Part shown: positions 24,201 to 31,271 of the stretch, piece after piece
How the letters are laid out: each line of letters starts with the position of its first letter
Position numbering within the stretch: the stretch's first letter is position 1
Source of the DNA: Bacteroidota bacterium
GTDB taxonomy: Bacteria; Bacteroidota; Bacteroidia; Flavobacteriales_F; PHOS-HE28
Direction: 5' to 3'
Assembly: GCA_014584605.1 (NCBI GenBank)
Contig: JACTMO010000075.1
Location: 1-64,000, forward strand
Length of the DNA: 64,000 bases
Notes under the pieces: generated by a model
Databases searched by the model: none
Seen by the model: only the letters and a program-made list of their open reading frames with translations
What the model was told of the DNA's origin: nothing
Program-made: the position numbers and the translations under genes

Positions 24201-26842
24201 GGGCGCCCTCTGCCGTCCACATCCACCAGTTCAAAGCGGTAGGCACGCCCCGCGACGAAGGTGTCCCAGGCCCCATCGGGCGCGGGCGGCCGCACACCGC
24301 AATAGGTGCGGTAGGGGTGGAGCACGATCTCCTGCCGGTCCATGCTGGCATCCCCGCCGGGGTCGCTCACGCGGCTGATCACGGTGAGGTGCATGGCCGC
24401 AGGCGCACCCGGGGCCGGCTTCAGGTCGAAGGGGAAGAGCGCCAGCCCCTTCGCATCGGTGCGACCCTCGAACACCACGACCTCGCCTTCGGTGAGCTGG
24501 TGGCCGAGGTCGTCGAACACGAAGCCGTCATAACCCTTGGGCCGGAATTCCGCACTGGCCATGCCCACGGAAACCGTCGTGGGGGCGTTGACGGCAGGAG
24601 CGCCATGAAGCCAGGCGGCCTCCAGCCGGGTGGTCCTGGGCAGCTGGTCGGCGGTGAGCGGGCCTTCCCCCAGGTCCAGCGCCACGCGCATCCGGTCGGG
24701 TTTCACGGTCTCGATGCGCAGGCTGCGGTGGAAAGTGGCATCGCCCACGGTCACCCGGCCGAGCCAGGTCCCGGTGGGGGCGTCCGGCGACGTGCTGCAC
24801 GGGAATGGATACTGATCGCCCGTGGCCTGTCTGCGCACGCTGCGGTACGTCACCCGCCCGTGCGGGTCCAGGAGCTCGAAGACCACGGGATGGTCCGCAG
24901 GCAGCCGTGCCTCCCGGTCGTGCAGGATGAAGGCCAGGTGGAGGCTGTCGCCGGGACGCCAGACGCCGCGCTCGCCGAAGAGGAAGCCTTTCAGGCCCTG
25001 CGGCCGGGCTTCGCCACCAACGTCGAAGGCGCTCAGGTCCAACGCGGCCCCGTCGTCCACGCGCAGGTAGCCGCGTTGCTCTCCGGTCCGGGCCACCACC
25101 AGGAAGGGGGTGTGCACCGGGGCCTCCAGGATGGCGATGCCCTGTCCATCGGTGGTCAAATGGCCCAGGTCGCGGAGCTGGGGATCGAGCACATCGACCT
25201 CGGCTCCGGCGATGGCCTTCGCCGTGCGCAGGTCGCTCACCACCACGTGCAGTCGTCCGTCCGCATCGCGTTTGGCCAGCAGCCCCAGGTCGCTCGAAAG
25301 CACGTTGCGCGCCACTTTGCGACGTCGGCCATAGTAGCTGGACGAACAGGGGTTGTCGCGCTGCTCGTGGTCGTAGTCCTCGGCATACCACGGGTCCTCG
25401 TCGTAGTAGTAATAACCGACCCGGTCGAACTCGCCGTCGTTGAGCGGAGGCGTTCCGGTGCGCCCGTTCATCCATTGTTCGGGGCTGGCGGCGCGTGGTT
25501 CTCCACAGGGGAACACGGACTGGTCCTGTCGGAAGCCAAGCTCCACGCGATAGATGGCGCCCGGTTCAGCGGTGATCAGGCGTTCGAGGTCAAGGAAATA
25601 GCGGTTCCAGGCACCCGGGTCGGGGGCGTCGAGGGCCGCCAGGGGCACATCCTGTTCGGCCACCAGGCGCCCCACACGCGCCAGTTCCTCGCCACCGGCG
25701 AGGTCGTTCACCTGCAGGAATTGGGGGATGTTGTCGGCATGCACACGGATGATGCGAACGGTCACCGCACGCAGGTTCACGGCCTCGAAGGGCAGCTTGC
25801 GTCCACCGGTGGTGGGCAGCACCACGCCATCACCCGTGAAGCGGACCGCTGGGCCGGGCTCGGGCATGCGGACCTGTACCGTGGTGTCCCGGTCCAAGGT
25901 GGCGCCCGCCGCGCTGCGCAACCCGGCGACCGCGAAGACATCCACGGTCCCGTGAACGGGACCGGCCGGATGGATCACCAGGCTGTTGCCGGCCACGGCG
26001 ACCCGTGCCGGGGCTTCCGCGGCGATGCCGGCCAGCCCGGCCATCTCCTGTGCGGGATCCGGCGGTTCGGAGAAGAGCAGACGCACCTGCTGTTCGCCGT
26101 CCTGCACCGCACGGGCATGGAGCAACTGCAGTCGACCGGCCGGCGGCAAGGCGAGCTCGGTGCGCCCCTTGTCGTCGCTGCCGATGGCCTCGCCGTCCCA
26201 GGTCAGTTGAAGGGCACTGCCCTGAGGGCCGCGCCGCACGCTGTCGGCCGTGAGCTCGTGGTGCAGGCGGTCGGCGGCGCTGGTGATGCGCAAGGGCACC
26301 GTGCGTCCGTCCTGCACGGCGCTGAAACACTGCGCCAGCCGGTCGGCGTGGGCTTGGTCGGCGGTGGTGATCTGCCAGGTGATGCTGTTGATGCTTCCGC
26401 CCTCGGCTTCCAGCGGGGCCAGGTCCACCAGGTCCACCGCAAGGTGCTGCTCGTAGGTGTGAAAGCCGAAGCGGAAGCTGGACAGGGGTTCGGGCACGGC
26501 GGCGATGGCCCCCAGGTGGAAGGTGACCACGTGGTCCGTGCCCTGGGGCAGGGCCTCCTTGGGCGTGAAGGCCAGGGTACGGGCATCGTGCCACCGCACG
26601 GTGCCGTCCACCGCTGGTTCGATCTCGAAAAGGGTGGCGAGCTTGGCGGCCCCCGTGTCCGTGAGGGTCAGCCCTTCGGCCAGGCGTACCAGCACGGGGG
26701 AGGCTGCGGAGACGGGCCCTGCGGTGAAGGCGCTGATGTACGGGGCGAACGCGGGATCGGGCCTGGGGATGGCGGTGCGCTGGCAGGCCGCCAACAGGAG
26801 CGCGACACCGAGGGCCGTAGGCCATGGCCATGAACGGAGCAT
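21269..26842 (-). CDS. Bacterial alpha-2-macroglobulin lipoprotein with thioester
   Basis: 1,857 residues from the ATG at 26842; an in-frame upstream start at 26902 was rejected because it displaces the lipoprotein signal. The N-terminus ends in LLLAAC, a lipobox, so the protein is predicted to be membrane-anchored. It contains the thioester motif CLEQ at Cys1402-Gln1405 (codons at 22628-22639) in the context GYPHGCLEQ. The MG domains precede it, including the conserved YMLYAVDEGLLALTRF region of the A2M core, and the receptor-binding-like domain ends the protein. Bacterial A2Ms trap attacking proteases through the thioester and are thought to guard the periplasm, commonly in partnership with PBP1C, whose gene lies 5.5 kb away. 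Longer than E. coli YfhM (about 1,650). Confidence 0.93.
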   Translation of the reverse strand: MLRSWPWPTALGVALLLAACQRTAIPRPDPAFAPYISAFTAGPVSAASPVLVRLAEGLTLTDTGAAKLATLFEIEPAVDGTVRWHDARTLAFTPKEALPQGTDHVVTFHLGAIAAVPEPLSSFRFGFHTYEQHLAVDLVDLAPLEAEGGSINSITWQITTADQAHADRLAQCFSAVQDGRTVPLRITSAADRLHHELTADSVRRGPQGSALQLTWDGEAIGSDDKGRTELALPPAGRLQLLHARAVQDGEQQVRLLFSEPPDPAQEMAGLAGIAAEAPARVAVAGNSLVIHPAGPVHGTVDVFAVAGLRSAAGATLDRDTTVQVRMPEPGPAVRFTGDGVVLPTTGGRKLPFEAVNLRAVTVRIIRVHADNIPQFLQVNDLAGGEELARVGRLVAEQDVPLAALDAPDPGAWNRYFLDLERLITAEPGAIYRVELGFRQDQSVFPCGEPRAASPEQWMNGRTGTPPLNDGEFDRVGYYYYDEDPWYAEDYDHEQRDNPCSSSYYGRRRKVARNVLSSDLGLLAKRDADGRLHVVVSDLRTAKAIAGAEVDVLDPQLRDLGHLTTDGQGIAILEAPVHTPFLVVARTGEQRGYLRVDDGAALDLSAFDVGGEARPQGLKGFLFGERGVWRPGDSLHLAFILHDREARLPADHPVVFELLDPHGRVTYRSVRRQATGDQYPFPCSTSPDAPTGTWLGRVTVGDATFHRSLRIETVKPDRMRVALDLGEGPLTADQLPRTTRLEAAWLHGAPAVNAPTTVSVGMASAEFRPKGYDGFVFDDLGHQLTEGEVVVFEGRTDAKGLALFPFDLKPAPGAPAAMHLTVISRVSDPGGDASMDRQEIVLHPYRTYCGVRPPAPDGAWDTFVAGRAYRFELVDVDGRGRPVADQALQVQLLRVDEERWWHGSMDGPTSGRTGEGLSEVSSQLLRTDAQGRAVANIRVDPGVQGRHLVRVEDPASGHVAVASVHFSAVAGADQAEHGKDASATRLDLRTDRSTYAPGDDVQLSIPSTRLGSAIVSLENGHRVLEIVRIPLQDGTTVHRFKATAAMMPNIHAHVTLLQPHAEVANDMPIRLRGAVPIGVEDPSTRLEPVIEAPMEIKPGREFGITVTEKGGRAMNYMLYAVDEGLLALTRFRTPDPWSSMYAREALGVHSFDLYDQVIGAFGVEAARVLAVGGSDGGGPVDPGRLGRFKPVVLHVGPLALGAGQRGQHRFTINNYVGSVRVMVVASHPDGAYGNAERAVPVRQPLMVLATLPRVLGPGETVDLPVTVFAMDKATRDVVVNVEVSGAVMGDGVLERSVRFGTTGEQVLRFGLRAQDRIGAAQVKVTARSGRERASTTIDIGVRSPMLPITRTEDAAVPAGGQVALQVAPAGVRGTNQAVVEVSGLPPLGLERRLQELLGYPHGCLEQTVSKAFPQLFLAGLMDLPASALERSKADVKAAIGKMSAFQRGDGRFAPWPGGTTTDDWGGIYAGHFLVEAARAGHAVPAALRRAWTDAERRAARAWSPRVDARSAFVQAYRLLALATAGAPEPAAMNRLRVLPDLEPMARWTLAAAYAELGRTDAASALIDGTPTAIADHTELGGTYGSALRDEALIALCLLRTGRLPEAGPVVQRIAGRLGSDQWLSTQSTAFALLAVSRYTAASGRSTGIDITLEIDGKPQAVKSERSVWRTVLDAPDSPHTVQVRNSGGGMAFVRITRTGTPAQGVETASSNGLSVRTVFTRLDGTPLDPALLTQGTDMLVKVEVSHTGTEAVYPDLALTQIFPSGWEVRNARMEGFEHIHTDSPFTHQDIRDDRVLTYFDLARGQRAVFHLRVTAAYAGRYHAPGAQVEAMYDARIHARAKGGTVEVVAPGAEPRAAR

Positions 26843-26913
26843 GGGATGGGAATGGGAGGCAAAAGGTACTTGCCGTCGATGCAACGGCGAACACCTGCGC
26901 ACAATTGCAACGG

Positions 26914-28983
26914 TCAGGGCTCGGCCAGCAGCCGGTCGGCCTCGTCGGCAGTGATGATCCGGTTGCCCAGCGCACCCACGGTGAAGGCGTCGGAGAGCCC
27001 CTTGGCCTTCAGGCGCTCCCGGGCGGCCTCGGCTTCGGCGCGGGTGCGGAAATCGCCGTGGAAGTAGCGCACGGCATCCACGCTCGGCACCGGCGTCACG
27101 TCGCCCACTTCGATGTACTTGTCCATGATGTCCATGGGCACATTGCCGGCGAAGGTGCCCACCTGCACGCGGTAGCGCACCAGGCTCTTGTCAATGCCGC
27201 CCACGGGGGTGCTGCGCAGGTCCTCCGGGCCGGTGAGCCGGGCACCGGCCTCCTTGAGGCTGACGCGGCGGCCGTTCCGGAAGGCCACGAGGAAGGCGCC
27301 CTTGAAGCCCTTCAGGAGCATGTCCACCTTGTGCTTGGCGGCCGGGTTCACATCCGTGAAGCTGCCGGTGTAGTACCGGGTGAGGCCGTCGTCGCCTTCG
27401 ATCACCACGAGGTCGGGGATGCCGACGAAGATGTTCCTGGCGAGCTTGTTGCGGAAGGCCCCCAGCTGCACGCGCACCACCACCGCATCGCCCGTCGCGG
27501 CTCCGCCCTGGCTCTCCGCACCGGGACCAGCGCGGCGCACCTCCTCGTCGATGTCGATCAGTCGGCCGCCCTCCTCGGCCATCACCCGGCCGTCAATACC
27601 CTTGCCGCTCAGGGCCAGCTGGCGGCGCAGCGCCTCGGGCAGCGCTTCGTAGTTGCCCACCACGAAGTAGGTGGTGTCGCCTTGTTCCAGGGTGCGCACA
27701 TCGGGGATGCTCAGGATCTTCTGGATCTGGTCCTCGGAGATACCCTCGAGGTGCTCGCCGACCTTCACCACGAAGGTGCGGCGTTTGACCGCTGCCGTGC
27801 TGCGCCCACGTGGGCCGAAGGATTCCGCGCGGGAATGGACCATGTTCACGTTCGCGGAGTCCTTGTAGTTGAGCCAGGCCTTGAGCAGGGCCTCGTCCGT
27901 CAGGGTCACGCCATCGGCGTCCACCGGAGCACCGGGGGCCGTGGTCGGTTCCAGGTCGAGGTGGTCGGGAACGCCATCCCCGTCGCCGTCCAGTGGGCAG
28001 CCGTTCGCGTCGACGGCCACCCCGGTGGGTGTGCCCGGGCACTGGTCATTCCAGTCCGTGACGCCGTCGGCATCCTCGTCGTCGGCCATGGCCAGCAGGT
28101 CCATCTCCTCGGGCGTCAGGGTGGGGCCTTCACGGTCGCTGGCCTTGCGCTGCCCGATGCCATAGCTCAGGCAGAAGGAACTGTAGAGGAATCGGTCCAT
28201 GCGGGCATCGCCCTGCCGCTCCTCGCGGCTGTCCACCGTCACCCCGTCGATGAGATCGGTGGAGGTGAAATGCATGGAGGTGCCGATGCGCAGGTCGAAG
28301 CGCCCGCCCAGATGCATGCGTGCACCGATGCCCACGGGAACGGCCCAGGTGAGCTCCGGGTATTGGCCGAAGCCGTCCAGGTCCAGCTCGCGGATATCGC
28401 TCTCGTAGCTGTAGTCGCGCTGGAGCTGCACCGCATCACCGGCCAGCGGGTCGTTCTCCGCCCGGTCCCGGATGGTGCCGTCGCTCCAGTAGTGGTAGGG
28501 ACGGCCCTCGGCGTCCAGGCGGTCGGTCTTGCTCACGAATTCCACGGCCTCCAATCCCACGGAGAGATAGGGCTCCACCCTTCGGCCGGGGTTGAGAAGC
28601 TGGTGGAAGTTGTAGGTGAATTGGAAACCGCCCGTGGTGACGCGGGACTCGAAGTTGAGGTTGCGCACGAGGCTGCGTTCGTTGGCGCCCACGCGGCCAT
28701 GCAGGGCGTACAGACCTGCGTCCAGCCACGGGGTGAGCGGGGTGCCGACCCGAAGCTCGTAGCCCACACGCGTCAACAACGGGCTGTAGTTCCGCTGGTG
28801 GTCGCCGATGTCGCCCAGAAAAGCGAACATGCCAACACCCAGTCCGAAGGTGGGGCGGAAGCCGTACCGGCTGCTGTCCACTTCCTGTGCGGAACTGCCG
28901 GGAGGTGCGCAAAGCATCAGCCCGCCCAGCCATGCGGTACCCAAGAGGCGCACGACCGATCGGTGCTGGGGCTTGGGAGGCAT
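26914..28983 (-). CDS. Outer-membrane-like protein with TSP3 motifs and three SPOR-like domains
   Basis: 689 residues. After a signal peptide (about 1-33) the N-terminal 250 residues read as an outer-membrane beta-barrel (alternating pattern, RYGFRPTFGLGVGMFAFLGD, FQFTYNFHQLL). Residues 300-350 are Asp-rich calcium-binding type repeats (DDEDADGVTDWNDQCPG, DGDGDGVPD). The C-terminal half has three SPOR-like units: 402-475 (RTFVVKVGEH), 501-575 (VVVRVQLGAF) and 602-685 (VRYRVQVGTF). SPOR domains bind denuded peptidoglycan glycans. A barrel linked to several SPOR-like units could tether outer membrane to wall; this is inference. It is 25 bp downstream of the next listed gene and 71 bp upstream of the macroglobulin gene. 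Confidence 0.75.
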   Translation of the reverse strand: MPPKPQHRSVVRLLGTAWLGGLMLCAPPGSSAQEVDSSRYGFRPTFGLGVGMFAFLGDIGDHQRNYSPLLTRVGYELRVGTPLTPWLDAGLYALHGRVGANERSLVRNLNFESRVTTGGFQFTYNFHQLLNPGRRVEPYLSVGLEAVEFVSKTDRLDAEGRPYHYWSDGTIRDRAENDPLAGDAVQLQRDYSYESDIRELDLDGFGQYPELTWAVPVGIGARMHLGGRFDLRIGTSMHFTSTDLIDGVTVDSREERQGDARMDRFLYSSFCLSYGIGQRKASDREGPTLTPEEMDLLAMADDEDADGVTDWNDQCPGTPTGVAVDANGCPLDGDGDGVPDHLDLEPTTAPGAPVDADGVTLTDEALLKAWLNYKDSANVNMVHSRAESFGPRGRSTAAVKRRTFVVKVGEHLEGISEDQIQKILSIPDVRTLEQGDTTYFVVGNYEALPEALRRQLALSGKGIDGRVMAEEGGRLIDIDEEVRRAGPGAESQGGAATGDAVVVRVQLGAFRNKLARNIFVGIPDLVVIEGDDGLTRYYTGSFTDVNPAAKHKVDMLLKGFKGAFLVAFRNGRRVSLKEAGARLTGPEDLRSTPVGGIDKSLVRYRVQVGTFAGNVPMDIMDKYIEVGDVTPVPSVDAVRYFHGDFRTRAEAEAARERLKAKGLSDAFTVGALGNRIITADEADRLLAEP

Positions 28984-28989
28984 TGCGCG

Positions 28990-28997
28990 GAAAGATA
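28990..28997 (-). promoter_or_regulatory. -7 box TATCTTTC, 6 nt before start
   Basis: Seven of eight matches to TAnnTTTG with only six bases before the ATG at 28983, predicting a leaderless or near-leaderless mRNA. Confidence 0.5.
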
Positions 28998-29008
28998 ACC
29001 TTCCCGGC

Positions 29009-30400
29009 CTATTGGACCCAGCTTTGTCCGGAGAGCATCAGCGCCTCCTGCACGGTGACGCGTACCCCGTTGTTGTATGCGGTGACGAAGGGACCGGGCA
29101 GCTCGTGGCCCGCTGCGACCAACGCCGCACGCTTGTCGCGCGCATCGCGGTATTGCCCGAAGGACCCGGTGGTGTACTTGATCCATCCCTCGTGGCGCTC
29201 GATGCTGAACGGTTCGTTGAAGCGATGACGGCCCGCGAAATACTCCCGTCCCACTTCGCGATGTGCTGCGGTGATCTGCACCTTGTAGGCAATGCCTTTC
29301 TCAGGGGCGGGCACGCCTCTGGAGGGGTCGGGCCGTGTGGTGGTCGGCCGTTCCGAGGCGGTTTCTTGCGTGGTGCCCGGCCTTTCCTTCAATTCGGTCA
29401 GGGTGAGGTCCGTGTCTTTGGCCTCGGTGGGTGCCAGCGGGGCGGAGTCCTGCTGCAGGGCGCTGAAGGCCATGTTACCGATGGTGAAGGTGGAGACGCC
29501 CACAGGCACCCGTTGGGTCTCGTCGTTCAGCAGATATCCGAATTCACCCGACACCGAATAATCACCGTCGGGAAGTCCGTTGGCCCGCAGCTTATAGGCC
29601 ACCTTCAGTTCGGGCTCGGCCGGCAGGTTGAGCCAAACGAATTTGACGATGCGGTCCTGGGTGGTGAAGATGGCCTGTGCGCTGGTCTTCTCCAGGGGGG
29701 TGAAACCGGGAGGCAGGTTCTCCTGGAGCTTGCCGAAGCCGCGAATGTCGCCCTTGCGGATGCGCACCTCCACCAGGAGTTCCGAGGCCGAGACCAGGGT
29801 CACCTGGCGTTCCACGGTCACACCGCCGGGCCCCTGACCGGGCGTGGCAGGCACGGGAGGAGGTGCTGCGGCCGTCACGGGCACGGCGCCTGCGGCCGAC
29901 ACGATGTCGTTGGACGCATCCATGGCAGGGGCTGCGGGTGCGGTCGGCTCCCCGGTGGCGGCGGCCACGGCCGGATCGCCCATCACGGTGACGGTGGCGG
30001 TGGCCAGGTCGTAGGTGCGCCGTTCGTTGTCCATGATGTAGCTGAAGCGACCGTTGATGGGCATCTGTCCGGCCGCCGTGGCCGAGGCCACCAGGTTGTA
30101 CGAGATCTTGAAGGAGGGCTGCGCCGGCAGCGCCATCCAGATGAACTTGGCTTTCTGGTCGCTGAAGGTGAAGGAGGCGCCCTTGGTCTCGATGGCCGTG
30201 CAGGTGAAGCCCTCGGGCAGGTCGATCTGCAACTTGGCGAAGCCGCTCAGGTCGCCCTTCTCCACGGTCACCGTCACCCTGGTCTCGCTACCCGGCATCA
30301 CCGTGGCGGGCACTTCCTGGGTGATCCTGATGTCGGCGAGAAGGAACAGTTCGAGGAGAAGGACGCCGATGAGGTCAACGAGGACGAGCAATTGGGCCAT
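29009..30400 (-). CDS. Membrane-anchored protein with duplicated domain and SPOR-like tail
   Basis: 463 residues. One N-terminal membrane helix (about 3-22) is followed by two copies of the same domain: residues 39-140 (EKGDLSGFAKLQIDLPEGFT ... NGRFSYIMDNE) and 208-307 (RKGDIRGFGKLQENLPPGFT ... SGEFGYLLNDE), which align over their full length. An Ala/Pro-rich linker separates them. Residues 368-450 resemble a SPOR-type fold (AYKVQITAA, WIKYTTGSFGQYRDA). I know no named family for the duplicated domain. The gene lies just upstream of another SPOR-like protein gene, which supports a shared envelope role. A TAGTTTTG box lies 40 nt before the start. Confidence 0.75.
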   Translation of the reverse strand: MAQLLVLVDLIGVLLLELFLLADIRITQEVPATVMPGSETRVTVTVEKGDLSGFAKLQIDLPEGFTCTAIETKGASFTFSDQKAKFIWMALPAQPSFKISYNLVASATAAGQMPINGRFSYIMDNERRTYDLATATVTVMGDPAVAAATGEPTAPAAPAMDASNDIVSAAGAVPVTAAAPPPVPATPGQGPGGVTVERQVTLVSASELLVEVRIRKGDIRGFGKLQENLPPGFTPLEKTSAQAIFTTQDRIVKFVWLNLPAEPELKVAYKLRANGLPDGDYSVSGEFGYLLNDETQRVPVGVSTFTIGNMAFSALQQDSAPLAPTEAKDTDLTLTELKERPGTTQETASERPTTTRPDPSRGVPAPEKGIAYKVQITAAHREVGREYFAGRHRFNEPFSIERHEGWIKYTTGSFGQYRDARDKRAALVAAGHELPGPFVTAYNNGVRVTVQEALMLSGQSWVQ

Positions 30401-30440
30401 GGTTCCGGAACGGTTTGCACGGCCCTTCGGTGGGCCTGAG

Positions 30441-30448
30441 CAAAACTA
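30441..30448 (-). promoter_or_regulatory. -7 box TAGTTTTG (perfect consensus)
   Basis: Exact TAnnTTTG match 40 nt upstream of the start at 30400, in the 118-bp gap after the LOG gene. No -33 TTG was found at standard spacing. Confidence 0.55.
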
Positions 30449-30518
30449 CCGGGAGGCCCTGCGGCGCCTGAGGCCGGACCGGCCCTCATTGCGAACAGTG
30501 CCGTGTTGAGAAGGGTCG

Positions 30519-31271
30519 TCAGAAGTTCGGTTTCAACAGATACTTGCTGTAGAAGGCATCGATGGTGTCCACCGCCTCCTGTGCCGTATCCACCACGTTG
30601 ATCAGGTCCATGTCGGTGGGGTTGATGTACGCGTTGCGTTCGCCCATGGTGTGCTTCACCCAGTCCAGCAACCCCCTCCAGTAATCCTTCCCCACCAGGA
30701 TGATGGGGAAGCGCCCGATCTTCTGGGTCTGGATGAGGGTGAGGGCCTCGAAGAGCTCGTCCAGGGTGCCGAAGCCTCCGGGCAGTACGATGAAGCCCTG
30801 GGAGTACTTGGTGAACATCACCTTGCGCACGAAGAAGTAGTCGAAGTGAAGGCTTTTCTCCTTGTCGATGTACGGATTGGGGGCCTGTTCAAAGGGCAGC
30901 TCGATGTTGAGGCCCACGCTGGTGCCGCCGCCGCGCTGCGCGCCTTTGTTGGCGGCCTCCATGATGCCGGGGCCACCGCCGGTGATCACGCCGTAGCCGC
31001 GGCCGGTGAGCAGGTAGGCGACCTCCTCGGCGAGCCGGTACTCCACGCGTTCGGGGGCGGTGCGGGCGCTGCCGAAGATGCTCACGCAGGGGCGGATGCG
31101 CTGCATGGCCTCGAAGCCCTCCACGAACTCGCTCATGATCTTGAAGATGGCCCAGCTGTCGTTGGCCTTCACCTCGCTCCAGCCCTTCCGTTTGAAGGCC
31201 TTGCGGATGCGGCGTTCGCTCTCGTCCTGTGGGCTTTGTGCCGGACTGGCCGGTCTGGTCTTGCGTTTCAT
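30519..31271 (-). CDS. LOG family (TIGR00730) nucleotide 5'-monophosphate nucleosidase-like protein
   Basis: 250 residues with the Rossmann-type GGGPGIMEAANKGA motif and the family signature PGGFGTLDE. LOG proteins hydrolyse nucleoside 5'-monophosphates to ribose 5-phosphate and base; some make cytokinins. An N-terminal extension of about 60 residues, rich in Lys and Arg, precedes the catalytic domain. The start overlaps the uvrA stop by 4 nt, so the two are translationally coupled, although no functional link is evident. Confidence 0.9.
   Translation of the reverse strand: MKRKTRPASPAQSPQDESERRIRKAFKRKGWSEVKANDSWAIFKIMSEFVEGFEAMQRIRPCVSIFGSARTAPERVEYRLAEEVAYLLTGRGYGVITGGGPGIMEAANKGAQRGGGTSVGLNIELPFEQAPNPYIDKEKSLHFDYFFVRKVMFTKYSQGFIVLPGGFGTLDELFEALTLIQTQKIGRFPIILVGKDYWRGLLDWVKHTMGERNAYINPTDMDLINVVDTAQEAVDTIDAFYSKYLLKPNF

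Noticed and set aside
22118..26833. A 4.7-kb open frame antisense to the alpha-2-macroglobulin gene
   Set aside because: High GC removes stop codons from the antisense frame. Its protein is His/Gly/Arg-rich low complexity with no domain, while the opposite strand has a lipobox and a thioester.
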